Origin: Pseudomonadota bacterium
Lineage (GTDB): Bacteria; Pseudomonadota; Alphaproteobacteria; Sphingomonadales; Sphingomonadaceae
Length of the DNA stretch: 56,318 nt
Assembly (NCBI GenBank): GCA_023458055.1
Contig: JAEXAW010000081.1
Coordinates: 1-56,318 of the forward strand
Direction of reading: 5' to 3'
In this document: positions 34,596-43,441 of the stretch, one piece after another
How the letters are laid out: each line of letters starts with the position of its first letter
How positions within the stretch are numbered: position 1 is the first letter of the stretch
Position numbers and translations under genes: made by a program
The notes under the pieces: model-generated
What the model was told of the DNA's origin: nothing
The model's database searches: none
What the model saw: the letters and a program-made list of their open reading frames with translations, nothing else

Positions 34596-35519
34596 GTGGC
34601 ATCATTGGGTCTTTCACCGGACGAACAGCAAGCCGTCGAACAATTCCGCAAGGATGTGGTCGAACCGTCGATGACGAGTCTCGTCATCCTTGATTTCTGG
34701 GCCGAATGGTGCGGGCCGTGCAAGGCCTTGTCGCCGGTGCTGGAAAAGGTCGCGGCGGATTATGCCAAGAAGGGCGTCACGCTCGTCAAAATCAACGTCG
34801 ATGAAAATGCGTTTATCTCGGCGCAATTCCAGGTGCGTTCGATCCCGACCGTCTATGCGATCTTCAAGGGTCAGCCGGTTGCGGACCTCACCAATGCGCG
34901 CACCGAAAGCCAGCTTTCGCAGATGCTCGACCAGATTTTGCGGCAACTGCCGGTGGAAGGCGATGCGCAGCGCGAGGCGGCTGATATCGCGCCGCTCCTG
35001 TCGATGGGCGAAGAGGTGCTGCATGATGGCGATGCCCCGCGTGCGATCTCGATCTTTTCGCAGATCGTCGAAATGGCCCCCGACAATGCCGATGCGCAAG
35101 CAGGACTGGTGCGCGCACTCGCCGCATCGGGCGATGCCGAGGCGGCCGAGCAGATCATGGCGGCGCTCCCCGACGAGCTGACCAAGGATGCTGCGTTTGA
35201 ACGGGCCCGTGCGGCGATTGGCCTCGCCAAGGATGCGCCCAAGGGTGAAGAACTTGGAGCAGCACTGGCGGAGGCTGAAGCAAAGCTGGCGGCCAATCCG
35301 GCGGATCATCAGGCGCGCTATGATTATGCGACCACTGCCTTTGCGGCGGGCGAGCGGGACAAGGCCGCCGATGCGCTGCTCGCCAGTATCGCGGAGGACC
35401 GCGAATGGAACGAGGGCGCGGCGCGCGCGAAACTCCTTTCTCTGTTCGAAGTAGTGGGTCTGGAAGACCCGTGGGTCGCCGCGCAGCGCCGCCGCCTGTC
35501 GGCCATCCTGTTCGGCTGA
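34596..35519 (+). CDS. Thioredoxin-TPR co-chaperone (YbbN/CnoX type)
   Basis: 307 residues from GTG 34596, with AAGGAG 6 bases upstream; the in-frame ATG 150 bases earlier has no SD and adds a non-homologous head. The N-terminal thioredoxin domain has FWAEWCGPCKALSPVLEKVA with an intact CGPC (C39, C42). The C-terminal half is TPR-like helices (PDNADAQAGLVRALAASGD). The family holds unfolded proteins and hands them to DnaK/GroEL under oxidative stress. Its stop overlaps the LON-domain gene by one base (TGATG), a pairing common in alphaproteobacteria that fits protein quality control. Confidence 0.92.
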   Translation: MASLGLSPDEQQAVEQFRKDVVEPSMTSLVILDFWAEWCGPCKALSPVLEKVAADYAKKGVTLVKINVDENAFISAQFQVRSIPTVYAIFKGQPVADLTNARTESQLSQMLDQILRQLPVEGDAQREAADIAPLLSMGEEVLHDGDAPRAISIFSQIVEMAPDNADAQAGLVRALAASGDAEAAEQIMAALPDELTKDAAFERARAAIGLAKDAPKGEELGAALAEAEAKLAANPADHQARYDYATTAFAAGERDKAADALLASIAEDREWNEGAARAKLLSLFEVVGLEDPWVAAQRRRLSAILFG

Positions 35520-36184
35520 TGGCCGCGCTCGACCGCTCGGTGACGGAAAAGCGGCTGTCGATCTTTCCGCTGGCAGGGGCAGTGCTGTTTCCCGGCATGC
35601 AGTTGCCGCTGCATATTTTCGAGCCCCGCTACCGGGCGCTGGTGAGTGCGGCGCTGGCGGGTGACCGGCTGATCGGCATGATCCAGCCGCGCACGCTGCG
35701 GACGCGCGCCGATGCGGACGAAGAACCGGCTCTGTTCGATGTCGGGTGCTTGGGGCGGATCACCGATGTCGAGGCGCTTGATGACGGGCGGTATAATATC
35801 CTGCTCGAAGGCGTGGCGCGCTTCCGGTGCTTGCGCGAACTGGAGGTCGAAACCCCCTTCCGCCAGATTTCGGCAATGGTCGAAAGCGCGGATGCAAGCG
35901 GCGAAGCGGCCAGCTTTCTTGCCAGCGCCGAACGCGCTGCGCTTGAACGCGAAGCGCGCCGCTTTGCCGAGCGCCAAGGCTATATGGTCGATTGGGGCGC
36001 GGTGAGCCAGCTTGACGATGCTGCCTTCGTCAACGGGATCGCGCAGGTCGCGCCGTTCGATGCGGCGGCGAAGCAGGCGATGCTCGAAGCCGACGGCCTC
36101 AGCGCGCGGGCCGAACTCATCATGCAACTCATGCAGTTTTTCGGTCGCCGCGACAGCGACGATGATGTGGTGACGTTGCAGTAA
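35519..36184 (+). CDS. LON peptidase substrate-binding (N-terminal domain) protein
   Basis: 221 residues. It is a stand-alone LON N-terminal domain: LSIFPLAGAVLFPGMQLPLHIFEPRYRALV is its signature, followed by GCLGRITDVEALDDGRYNILLEGVARFR. No AAA or protease domain follows. Such proteins probably bind unfolded substrates, but their exact role is unsettled. The ATG at 35519 overlaps the thioredoxin gene stop. A 700-bp repeat-rich gap follows. Confidence 0.92.
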   Translation: MAALDRSVTEKRLSIFPLAGAVLFPGMQLPLHIFEPRYRALVSAALAGDRLIGMIQPRTLRTRADADEEPALFDVGCLGRITDVEALDDGRYNILLEGVARFRCLRELEVETPFRQISAMVESADASGEAASFLASAERAALEREARRFAERQGYMVDWGAVSQLDDAAFVNGIAQVAPFDAAAKQAMLEADGLSARAELIMQLMQFFGRRDSDDDVVTLQ

Positions 36185-36396
36185 CGCCGCCCCGTAACGC
36201 GGCCCAGTAACGTCGCTACGTCGCGCCAAGCCTTATTCGTGGCTGTGCGCTTCCGGGGGGCGATGGCGTCGAGCTCGCTTCACCCCCTTTCCGCGCCTTC
36301 GCGTGAACCAATTAAGCATTGCGGCCCCGAAATTTAGTGTTCCCGGAATTGTTGTCGCGTCGCCGCGTTGGGCCGGGGAGGCTCGCCCGGAAGAAG
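36185..36396. other. Left part of repeat-rich intergenic region
   Basis: No coding sequence is evident. At about 36287-36312 it carries TTCCGCGCCTTCGCGTGAACCA, a partial copy of the arm sequence of the inverted repeat at 36397/36733. Confidence 0.5.
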
Positions 36397-36760
36397 GTTC
36401 ACGCGGAGGCGCGAAGGCGCGGAGCTTGTGCGTTCAACACAGGCGGCGCGCATGATCGACAGGGTCAGCTTACCCATCCGTCATCCCCGCGAAAGCGGGG
36501 ATCCATTACCGGACGTTGAGGCCGCCGCCCCATCAGATGGATTCCCGCCTACGCGGGAATGACGAGCGTGGGTGCGTGGCGCTGGCAAAGATATTTCGCG
36601 CAGAGGTCGCAGAGGAAGCAGAGGCGCAGAGAGGGTGCGATGGCATCGGCCTTGCTCTATGCCCTCTGCGCTCTCTGCTCCTCTGCGTGAACAAAGCGCA
36701 GAGGGAGAGAAATGCAGAGAGGGGAGAGCGATCTCCGCGCCTTCGCGCCTCCGCGTGAAC
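36397..36760. repeat. Nested inverted-repeat block R4 with 28-bp perfect arms
   Basis: Positions 36397-36424 and 36733-36760 are perfect 28-bp inverted repeats (arm begins GTTCACGCGGAGGCGCGAAG). Inside lie R3-b and a second, looser inverted pair rich in CGCAGAGG (about 36601-36635 and 36660-36690). No gene is evident inside; the open frames here are products of the repeat composition. Confidence 0.85.
36479..36564. repeat. Palindromic intergenic repeat R3, copy b
   Basis: CGTCATCCCCGCGAAAGCGGGG at the left and ATTCCCGCCTACGCGGGAATGACG at the right, with GATCCAT/ATGGAT within. Same plan as the copy at 19299-19393. It is nested inside R4. Confidence 0.85.
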
Positions 36761-36815
36761 TAATAATTCGTTGATGGCGAATGTGGTGACATCAGAGTTT
36801 AGGGGTTTTCGCACC

Positions 36816-36885
36816 TGTCACCGTAAATTCACCGTAAATTGTCACCGTAAATGTCCTGTCACCGTAAATGTCTGTCACCGTAAAT
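36816..36885 (+). repeat. Tandem TGTCACCGTAAAT array
   Basis: Five units of TGTCACCGTAAAT (one shortened to TCACCGTAAAT) at 36816, 36829, 36840, 36857 and 36873, with 0-4 base spacers. The final base is part of the TAA stop of the minus-strand lipoprotein gene. Short iterated TGTC-ACC-type motifs are known near some transposase genes, but none is present here. Confidence 0.9.
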
Positions 36886-37310
36886 TAGGGAACTTGCTCC
36901 CATTCTAGTAACGGATGCTTGTCATTAGGGTCGGCCTTATCGATCCGCTCAATCAGCACGGAACAGGGGTGACCGCCCAGATGGCCGTAAGTGCCGTTGC
37001 GGACTGACACTCTGCCTCGGCCTTCAATCCACAGCTCGTTGCCAGTATTTTGAATGGCGGGAAGCTTTTGGTAAGTTTCCAAGGCCTTGCGACCAAGAAC
37101 GAGATCGCAAGACTTGGTGTAGAAAGTTTTACCGCATCTGGCCGGATCATCGCCGCATAACGCGAAAAATCGATCCTCCCAGTTAGATGCGACCGCTCCC
37201 TTAATGGTTGTGGGCGGGCCATAGGTTACGCCGTTCACGATAATAGTTTGGTCTGCAGGCGAGCAGGCCGACATCGTGACACAGAGCAGCAAGGTTGCAT
37301 AGCGCTTCAA
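36885..37310 (-). CDS. Small lipoprotein of unknown function
   Basis: 141 residues. TTG at 37310 overlaps the ubiH stop (TTGA), so translation is probably coupled. Lipobox TMSAC gives Cys16. The mature part has three or four further cysteines (ALCGDDPARCGKTFYTKSCDLVLG; HPCSVLIE) that could form disulfides. No family recognised. Composition is less GC-rich than ubiH, and the gene abuts a repeat array at its 3' end, which suggests an accessory gene. Confidence 0.7.
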   Translation of the reverse strand: MKRYATLLLCVTMSACSPADQTIIVNGVTYGPPTTIKGAVASNWEDRFFALCGDDPARCGKTFYTKSCDLVLGRKALETYQKLPAIQNTGNELWIEGRGRVSVRNGTYGHLGGHPCSVLIERIDKADPNDKHPLLEWEQVP

Positions 37311-38560
37311 ACCTCCATCCCCGCCAGTAGCTTGGGCAAATCGCCACCCTCTCCGCGAGCCTCCTTCATGAAGAAGGCTTTGAGGGGGCCGGAGCGTTGT
37401 ACGGCGCCCAAGCCGAAGCGCCGCACGGCGGACACGGCTTTTCCCGGCACGCCGAACAGTTTGACCAGCGCGTCGGTGGTGCCCATCGTCACAACGCTGT
37501 CCATGCTGCGCCAGCGTTCGTAGCGTTCGAGCAATTGCGCGTCGCCAAGGTCGAGGCCTATCCGCGCGCCTTCGACCAATAGTTCAGTGAGCGCGGCGAC
37601 GTCGCGATAGCCTAGGTTGAGGCCCTGGCCTGCAATCGGGTGCATGCCGTGCGCGGTATCGCCGATGAGGACGAGCCGTTCGCGGATCACCTTGGCGGTG
37701 TGGAGGAAACCGAGCGGGTAGCTCATGCGGGGCGCGGCGAGCGCAATCTCGCCGAACATCCCGCCGGTATGTTTATAGAGCGACGCGAGGAAACCGCGGT
37801 CGCCGAGTTTCTTGTACGCCGCGGCCTTTTCCTTAGGGACAGTGAAGACATAAGCCGAGCGGTGCTTGCCCTCGAGGTCTTCCATCGGCAGGATCGCAAA
37901 CGGGCCATCGGGCTGAAAGATTTCATAAGCGACATTGTCGTGCGGCAGCGTGTGGGTGATCTGCCCGACCAGCGCGACATGGTGATAATCCCATGACGCC
38001 AGCCCGAATTGTTCGGCCTCGCGCGTCGGCGAAAAGCGGCCTTCGGCGATGATGAGGAGCGGTGCTTCGAGAATTTCGCCGGTGTCGAGCGTCACCCGCG
38101 CCCGGTGCATGTCGCGGTCAATCTCCACCGCTTTGGCCGGCATATGGAGGCGGATGCGGTCGGGATGCCGCGCCACCGCCTGTTGCAAGGCGAGCCGCAT
38201 ATGGCGGTTCTGCACCATATAACCGAGCGGCCCGCCGCCTTTTTCAGGGACGAAATCAAGCTCGCCGGGCTGCAATCCATCGGACACCCAGATCTGCTCG
38301 ATCGGGCAGGCTTCGGCAATGCCTTGGGTGATGCCGATCACCTCGAGCATTTTCCAGCTGCCGCTCGCAATCGAGGCGACGCGGCCATCGGCACCGGGGG
38401 CGGCTTGCGCATGCTGGTCGACCGGATCGATCACCGCTGCGCTGAGACCATGATGCGCGAGCGCCACCGCCAGCGCCTGCCCGACAAGGCCGCCGCCGGA
38501 AATGATTACGTCGCTGGTTAAAGGGGCGGGGGTCTGCTTTGGCATCGGGGTCATCCTCAT
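37307..38560 (-). CDS. ubiH: UbiH/UbiF/COQ6-family FAD monooxygenase
   Basis: 417 residues; probably hydroxylates the ubiquinone ring. The FAD fold starts DVIISGGGLVGQALAVALAHHG. The second FAD motif is LVLIGDTAHGMHPIAGQGLNLGYRDVAAL, which with HPIAGQGLNLG is the signature of the UbiH/COQ6 group. Which ring position is modified (UbiH, UbiF, UbiL or UbiM role) cannot be assigned. The start is ATG 38560, with in-frame ATGs at 38554 and 38545 also possible. Divergent from ftsK. Confidence 0.88.
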   Translation of the reverse strand: MRMTPMPKQTPAPLTSDVIISGGGLVGQALAVALAHHGLSAAVIDPVDQHAQAAPGADGRVASIASGSWKMLEVIGITQGIAEACPIEQIWVSDGLQPGELDFVPEKGGGPLGYMVQNRHMRLALQQAVARHPDRIRLHMPAKAVEIDRDMHRARVTLDTGEILEAPLLIIAEGRFSPTREAEQFGLASWDYHHVALVGQITHTLPHDNVAYEIFQPDGPFAILPMEDLEGKHRSAYVFTVPKEKAAAYKKLGDRGFLASLYKHTGGMFGEIALAAPRMSYPLGFLHTAKVIRERLVLIGDTAHGMHPIAGQGLNLGYRDVAALTELLVEGARIGLDLGDAQLLERYERWRSMDSVVTMGTTDALVKLFGVPGKAVSAVRRFGLGAVQRSGPLKAFFMKEARGEGGDLPKLLAGMEV

Positions 38561-38738
38561 CTTTCTGCCCCGCTATAGCGTATCGCTCGGGCTTGTCGAA
38601 GGGGCAGATAAAACCGCTTTCACACGCAGGACTCTTGACGCCGAGTCCCGCCTGATTCAAAGCTTTCCTTTAACAAAACTGGCGCGGCGGCTTCGCCTGT
38701 GCTATGATATTAATACAGTTAATCCAGCGGGTGGGAGC

Positions 38739-41066
38739 ATGACGACAATGGCGAGCCGGAAACCGGCAGCGAAAAATAGCGACTGGCGCAATGTGATGCG
38801 GCAGACGCTGGCGCGTTCCGGCACGCTGATCGGCGCGGTGTTGCTGAGCCTTGCAACGCTAGCACTGGCACTCGCGCTCATCACCTATCATCCGAGCGAT
38901 CCTTCGTTCAGCACGGCTGCAGGCGGGCCGCCGAAGAACCTGTTGGGTAGCGCGGGCGCCTGGGTTGCTGACATATTGATGCAGGCCTGGGGCCCGCCGA
39001 TTGCGCTGGTGCTGGCGCTGCTCCTCACCTTTGCCGCGCGGATGTGGCGTCATGACGCCCAGCCCGACTGGAAGGGCCAGCTCATCAAATGCCTGATCGG
39101 GGTGAGCCTCGTCGGCGTGGCGCTGACCTTGCTCCAGCCCGATCCGTGGATTGCGCTTCCCGCAGGATGGGGTGGGCTTATCGGCTTTGGCGGCGCGACC
39201 GGGATCGGTGCGCTCGCGGCCCTTGCGGGGGATCAGGCGGCGCGCATCATCGGCTGGGTGGCGGCATTGATCCTTGGCTTTGTCGGCCTGTCGCTTGCCT
39301 GGAAGAGCCTGCGCCTCGACCGTCCGCTGCTACCGAATTTCTCGGGGTTCGGCAAAAAGGCGGACGCGACGCTCCCGGTTATTCCCGACCCCAATGCCGA
39401 AGCGCGCGAGGCGGCAACGCCGCGCCGTGCCGTTCAGCCGCGCCCCGATGTGACGCCCGAAGACCGCGCGCCGCCGACTATCGCGGAAGCGCCGCGCCCG
39501 ATTGCGATTGCGCAGCCCAAGCCCGCCACCCCGCGTCAGGCGGAAATGTTCGGCAGCTTCTCACTCCCCTCGCTCGACCTCCTCGAACCCGCGCCGCCAA
39601 GCACGGGGCCGACCATCGACAAAGCAGGGCTGGAGAAAAATGCGCGCCTGCTTGAATCCGTGCTCGAGGATTTCTCGGTCAAGGGGCAGATTACGGCGGT
39701 GCGTCCGGGGCCGGTCGTCACCATGTATGAACTCGAACCCGCGCCCGGCACCAAGGCGAGCCGCGTTTCCAACCTTGCTGAAGATATTGCCCGCAATATG
39801 AGCGCGATGTCGGCGCGTATTGCCCCTATCCCGGGCCGCACCGTGATCGGCATCGAGCTTCCCAACGCCAAGCGCGAATCCGTGGTGCTGCATGAAATGA
39901 TCGGCAGCGAAGAATTTGCCGACCAGACCGCGCAGCTCCCCATTGTGCTCGGCAAGAATATTTTCGGCGATCCGGTGGTCACCGATTTGGCACCCATGCC
40001 GCACTTGCTGGTTGCAGGGACCACCGGCTCGGGTAAGTCGGTGGGGCTCAATTGCATGATCCTGTCGCTGCTCTATCGCCTGACGCCCGACGAATGCCGC
40101 ATGATCATGATCGACCCCAAGATGCTTGAATTGTCGATCTATGACGATATTCCGCATCTCTTGTCGCCGGTTGTGACCGAGCCGCAAAAGGCGGTGCGCG
40201 CATTGAAATGGGCGGTCGAGCAGATGGAGGACCGCTATCGCATGATGTCCTCGCTCTCGGTGCGGAACCTTGCCAATTATAATGAAAAGGTGAAGGTTGC
40301 GATCACCAAGGGCAAGCCTTTGGGCCGCCGCGTCCAGACCGGCTATGATGGCGAAACCGGCCAGCCTATTTATGAGGAAGAACAGCTCGATTATCAGCCG
40401 CTGCCGCAGATTGTGGTGGTGGTCGACGAGCTTGCCGACCTCATGATGACCGCGGGCAAGGAGGTGGAATTTTTGATCCAGCGGCTCGCGCAAAAGGCGC
40501 GCGCGGCGGGCATCCACCTCATCATGGCGACACAGCGCCCCTCGGTCGACGTCATCACCGGCGTGATCAAGGCGAACTTGCCCACGCGCATCAGCTTTGC
40601 GGTGACCTCCAAGATCGACAGCCGCACCATCTTGGGCGAACAGGGCGCGGAGCAACTGCTCGGCAAGGGCGACATGCTGTATATGCCGGGCGGCAAGGGG
40701 CTGCAGCGCGTCCACGGGCCGTTCGTCTCCGACGATGAAGTCCGCGCGGTCGCCGACCATTGGCGCGCGCAAGGCTCGCCCGAATATGTCCAGTCGGTCA
40801 CCGAAGAACCTGAAGATGGCGGCTTTGCGCTGGAGGGCGCACCGACCGGCGAGGACAGCGCGGAAGACCGCATGTACCGCAAGGCCTGCCAGATCGTCAT
40901 CGACAGCCAGAAAGCCTCGACCAGCTGGCTCCAGCGCCAACTGCGCATCGGCTATAACAGCGCCGCGCGGCTGATCGAGCGGATGGAAGAAGAAGGCGTC
41001 GTCTCAGCGCCCAACCATGTGGGCCGGCGCGACGTGATGATCGACCAGCACGGGCAGCCGCGGTAG
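38739..41066 (+). CDS. ftsK: DNA translocase FtsK
   Basis: 775 residues from ATG 38739 (ATG 38748 is also possible; GGGAG lies at 38733-38737). The N-terminus has four membrane helices within residues 28-190, followed by a short Pro/Ala-rich linker of about 90 residues. The motor has Walker A GTTGSGKS (427-434, K433) and Walker B IVVVVDELADLMM (D563, E564). The C-terminal gamma domain (about 700-775, QKASTSWLQRQLRIGYNSAARLIERMEEEGVV) is the winged helix that reads KOPS. It anchors at the septum and pumps chromosome dimers towards dif. The short linker is usual in alphaproteobacteria. Confidence 0.96.
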   Translation: MTTMASRKPAAKNSDWRNVMRQTLARSGTLIGAVLLSLATLALALALITYHPSDPSFSTAAGGPPKNLLGSAGAWVADILMQAWGPPIALVLALLLTFAARMWRHDAQPDWKGQLIKCLIGVSLVGVALTLLQPDPWIALPAGWGGLIGFGGATGIGALAALAGDQAARIIGWVAALILGFVGLSLAWKSLRLDRPLLPNFSGFGKKADATLPVIPDPNAEAREAATPRRAVQPRPDVTPEDRAPPTIAEAPRPIAIAQPKPATPRQAEMFGSFSLPSLDLLEPAPPSTGPTIDKAGLEKNARLLESVLEDFSVKGQITAVRPGPVVTMYELEPAPGTKASRVSNLAEDIARNMSAMSARIAPIPGRTVIGIELPNAKRESVVLHEMIGSEEFADQTAQLPIVLGKNIFGDPVVTDLAPMPHLLVAGTTGSGKSVGLNCMILSLLYRLTPDECRMIMIDPKMLELSIYDDIPHLLSPVVTEPQKAVRALKWAVEQMEDRYRMMSSLSVRNLANYNEKVKVAITKGKPLGRRVQTGYDGETGQPIYEEEQLDYQPLPQIVVVVDELADLMMTAGKEVEFLIQRLAQKARAAGIHLIMATQRPSVDVITGVIKANLPTRISFAVTSKIDSRTILGEQGAEQLLGKGDMLYMPGGKGLQRVHGPFVSDDEVRAVADHWRAQGSPEYVQSVTEEPEDGGFALEGAPTGEDSAEDRMYRKACQIVIDSQKASTSWLQRQLRIGYNSAARLIERMEEEGVVSAPNHVGRRDVMIDQHGQPR

Positions 41067-41074
41067 AGGTAAAG

Positions 41075-41260
41075 CCCTCTCCCCCTGTGGGAGAGGGTTG
41101 TGCAGACTTGGCAGCTTGCTGCCTAGTCGTAGCTGGGAGAGGGGTAAGCGATTGTCTTTGACAATCGCGCGAGCCCCTTGGGCTCGCACCCCTCATCCAA
41201 CTGCGCCTAATTCGCTTACGCTCATAAGGCTCCATATCCTTCTCCCACAGGGGGAGAAGG
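41075..41260 (+). repeat. Intergenic multi-hairpin repeat R1, copy C
   Basis: 186 bp, same ends as the other copies, starting 8 bp after the ftsK stop. Inner stems are GCGATTGTC..GACAATCGC, GCGAGCCC..GGGCTCGC and TTGGCAGC..GCTGCCTA. Confidence 0.9.
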
Positions 41261-41439
41261 CTGCTCGCGGCGCCAGTCCCGCCTTTCATTTGCATCCGCA
41301 TCGCCCCTCCCCTATGTCGCGCACGCCCTGCGACACTTTTGCCAAATAGCTGAACCACAGGGAACCGGTCGCGTCAGGGCGGGTTCATGGCGGGATGGCT
41401 AAACCGCCGCGATAAGAAGAATTAAAAGAAGGAATGACG

Positions 41440-42072
41440 ATGAACAAATATGCTCTTGCTCTGCTCGGTGCGCCGCTTGGGCTCGCGGCGCTGGCCGTGC
41501 CGCAGGCGATGGCCCAGAGCGGAACCGCTGCTGATTTGAGCGCGGTGCAGGCGCATCTGCGCGCGGTCGATACGATGACCGCAGGCTTTGTCCAGACCGA
41601 CCGCAACAACCAGTCGCTGACGGGGACGCTCACCTTGAAGCGCCCCGGCAAGATCCGCTTCCAATATCAAAAGGGCGTGCCCATGCTGATCGTGTCGGAC
41701 GGCAAGGCGCTGACGCTGATCGATTATGAGGTGAAGCAGGTCCAGCGCTGGCCGATTGCCAATTCGCCGCTCGGCGCGCTGCTCAATCCGGATATGGACA
41801 TGAGCAAATATGGCAAGGTCGTCCAGACCGGCGATCCGCGTGTGCTTTCGGTAGAAGTGCGCGACCCCAAGCGCCCCGAATATGGCACCATCACCATGGT
41901 ATTTGTCCGCGAAGCGGGGGCGCCTGCGGGCCTCAGGCTCTCCGGTTGGGTTGCGCTTGATGCGCAGAACAAGCGCACCTCGATTAAACTGCGTGACCAG
42001 AAATTCAATGTAGCGGTCGCCGATAATGCGTTTGCGTGGAGCGATCCGCGTCCCGCAGGCAAGCGTAGATAA
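41440..42072 (+). CDS. lolA: Outer-membrane lipoprotein carrier LolA
   Basis: Periplasmic chaperone that moves lipoproteins from LolCDE to the outer membrane. 210 residues from ATG 41440, for which AAGAAGGA lies 6 bases upstream; ATG 41434 directly follows that SD and is unlikely. The signal peptide ends at AMA|QS. TAGFVQTDRNNQSLTGTLTLKRPGKIRFQY is the typical LolA core. The protein is the main sorting partner for the many lipoproteins encoded here. A symmetric terminator follows. Confidence 0.93.
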   Translation: MNKYALALLGAPLGLAALAVPQAMAQSGTAADLSAVQAHLRAVDTMTAGFVQTDRNNQSLTGTLTLKRPGKIRFQYQKGVPMLIVSDGKALTLIDYEVKQVQRWPIANSPLGALLNPDMDMSKYGKVVQTGDPRVLSVEVRDPKRPEYGTITMVFVREAGAPAGLRLSGWVALDAQNKRTSIKLRDQKFNVAVADNAFAWSDPRPAGKRR

Positions 42073-42090
42073 GCGCCGCATTTGCAAGTT

Positions 42091-42120
42091 AAAAAAGGGA
42101 GGCATTTGCCTCCCTTTTTT
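42091..42120. terminator. Bidirectional terminator between lolA and DUF2189 gene
   Basis: Perfect 13-bp stem AAAAAAGGGAGGC (42091-42103) / GCCTCCCTTTTTT (42108-42120) with loop ATTT. Its A and T runs serve both converging genes. Confidence 0.93.
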
Positions 42121-42123
42121 ATT

Positions 42124-42918
42124 TCAGCGGGCGGCGGAACGCACTGCGCGGCGATAGAGATGCCAAGTCGCGTGCGCCAGCACCGGCAGCACGATCAACA
42201 GCCCGAGGAAAAAGGGCAGCATCGCGGCGAACAAGGACAGCGCAACAATCACCGCCCAGGCGAACATCACCCGTGTGTTGGAGCGCACTGTTGCGAGGCT
42301 CGTAATGATCGCGGTGACAAAATCGACATCGCGGTCGACCAGCATGGGGAGGCTCACCACCATGGTCGAAAAGAAGGCCAGCGCCATCAGCGCGCCGACG
42401 ATGGAGCCGACCAGCATCATCAGGATGCCCGGCGTTGTCAGGAACACGCCGAGCGATCCCGACCCGACGCCGGAATCGGCAAGGAAGATCGAGAAAATCG
42501 CATGGGCGATCCCCAGCCAGAAGCCGAAGATGATGAACACCACCATGCCCATCACGGCAAGCTGGCCATGACCGCGCGTGACAATCGCGCCGAGGATATT
42601 GGCCCAACTCATTGGGAGGCCCGCTTCGCGCCTGCGGCTCACTTCATAAAGCCCGACCGCGACAAACGGGGCGAGTAGCGGAAAGCCGGCTGCGGCTGGC
42701 ACCAGCCAGGCAATCTCGCCGCGCGAAAATAAAGCGAAATATAAGAACAGTCCGGCGGCCACATAAATGCCGGCAAAGAACAGGCCGAACAGCGGACGCG
42801 CCATAAAATCCCGCCACCCCGCCGCCAGTGCCGCGCGAAGGTCGCCCATCGTCAGATCCTTCGCCACCGTCACCGGCGCAACCGGTGCCTGCGCCTCGGT
42901 CTGCGTTTGAACCATCAT
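42124..42918 (-). CDS. DUF2189 multi-pass membrane protein
   Basis: 264 residues from ATG 42918 (or 42915), with GAGG just upstream; longer in-frame starts add a proline-rich, non-homologous head. A cytoplasmic head (LRAALAAGWRDFMARPLFGLFF) leads to about six hydrophobic helices. The RPLFGLFFAGIYVAAGLFL start and the YEVSRRREAGLPMSW loop are what I associate with DUF2189, a family of unknown function. Its promoter region is adjacent to the end of the toxin/immunity array. Confidence 0.85.
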   Translation of the reverse strand: MMVQTQTEAQAPVAPVTVAKDLTMGDLRAALAAGWRDFMARPLFGLFFAGIYVAAGLFLYFALFSRGEIAWLVPAAAGFPLLAPFVAVGLYEVSRRREAGLPMSWANILGAIVTRGHGQLAVMGMVVFIIFGFWLGIAHAIFSIFLADSGVGSGSLGVFLTTPGILMMLVGSIVGALMALAFFSTMVVSLPMLVDRDVDFVTAIITSLATVRSNTRVMFAWAVIVALSLFAAMLPFFLGLLIVLPVLAHATWHLYRRAVRSAAR

Positions 42919-43135
42919 CGCCTCATCCCTCCCTCTGACGCGCGCGGACGTTTCGGTGGTGTCCGCATCGACGTTGTCGGAAAATATGTTATCGAGGATC
43001 GCAGGCGATGTCACGGGGGTAGCGGTGGGAGATGTGCGGTAGCGGCCCGTCTGCGATAAAGAGGTGCCGACCCGAGAAGGCGCTCTGGGTGGATGCCAGG
43101 AGAAGTTGGTCATCCGTTAAGCGTGAACGTCACCT

Positions 43136-43441
43136 TCAATCGTCATATTCAACGTCAAACTTAAACTTGCCGTCTGGAAAAAGCGTGAAGGTGCAACGCG
43201 ACCAAGGCTCTTCTCCGGCGATGGCCATGGATTTGCGTAACTCTGCTAAAGATTTTGAAATATTAAAGGCTTGCATCCCGCCAACCCGCGGCTTCGAAAT
43301 ATCACCAGATGATGCACATTTCAGTCGAATACCAACAACACCATCTTCACTCAGGTCGCCAGAAAGCTGCGCTTGATCGAAGTTCGCTGGACAAAGGCTA
43401 ACTATTTCCTGAGCGATAACCTGATAATTATCGACCGTCAT
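43136..43441 (-). CDS. YezG/DUF600-like immunity protein, third module
   Basis: 101 residues. The last 31 residues (AIAGEEPWSRCTFTLFPDG then KFKFDVEYDD) match the ends of the other two immunity proteins and the GKF-DF-YDD end of YezG/DUF600 immunity proteins. Residues 1-68 are different from both. ATG 43441 overlaps the stop of the preceding truncated toxin tip (ATGA), with GGGAGG inside that tip as its SD. It presumably neutralises the toxin variant carrying tip 3. Its toxin partner here is only a fragment, so this is an orphan immunity gene. Confidence 0.82.
   Translation of the reverse strand: MTVDNYQVIAQEIVSLCPANFDQAQLSGDLSEDGVVGIRLKCASSGDISKPRVGGMQAFNISKSLAELRKSMAIAGEEPWSRCTFTLFPDGKFKFDVEYDD

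Noticed and set aside
36400..36770. Small genes in the repeat-rich gap after the LON-domain gene
   Set aside because: All open frames there arise from the CGCAGAGG- and CGCGGAGG-type repeats; none has an SD or protein-like composition.
36397..36885. CRISPR-like array from repeated units
   Set aside because: The units are inverted repeats or a 13-bp tandem array with spacers of 0-4 bases; there are no 25-40 bp spacers and no cas genes.
39561..40940. Open frame of about 460 codons antisense to ftsK
   Set aside because: Same reason: the plus strand carries the intact FtsK motor with Walker motifs; the antisense product is His/Arg-rich without homology.
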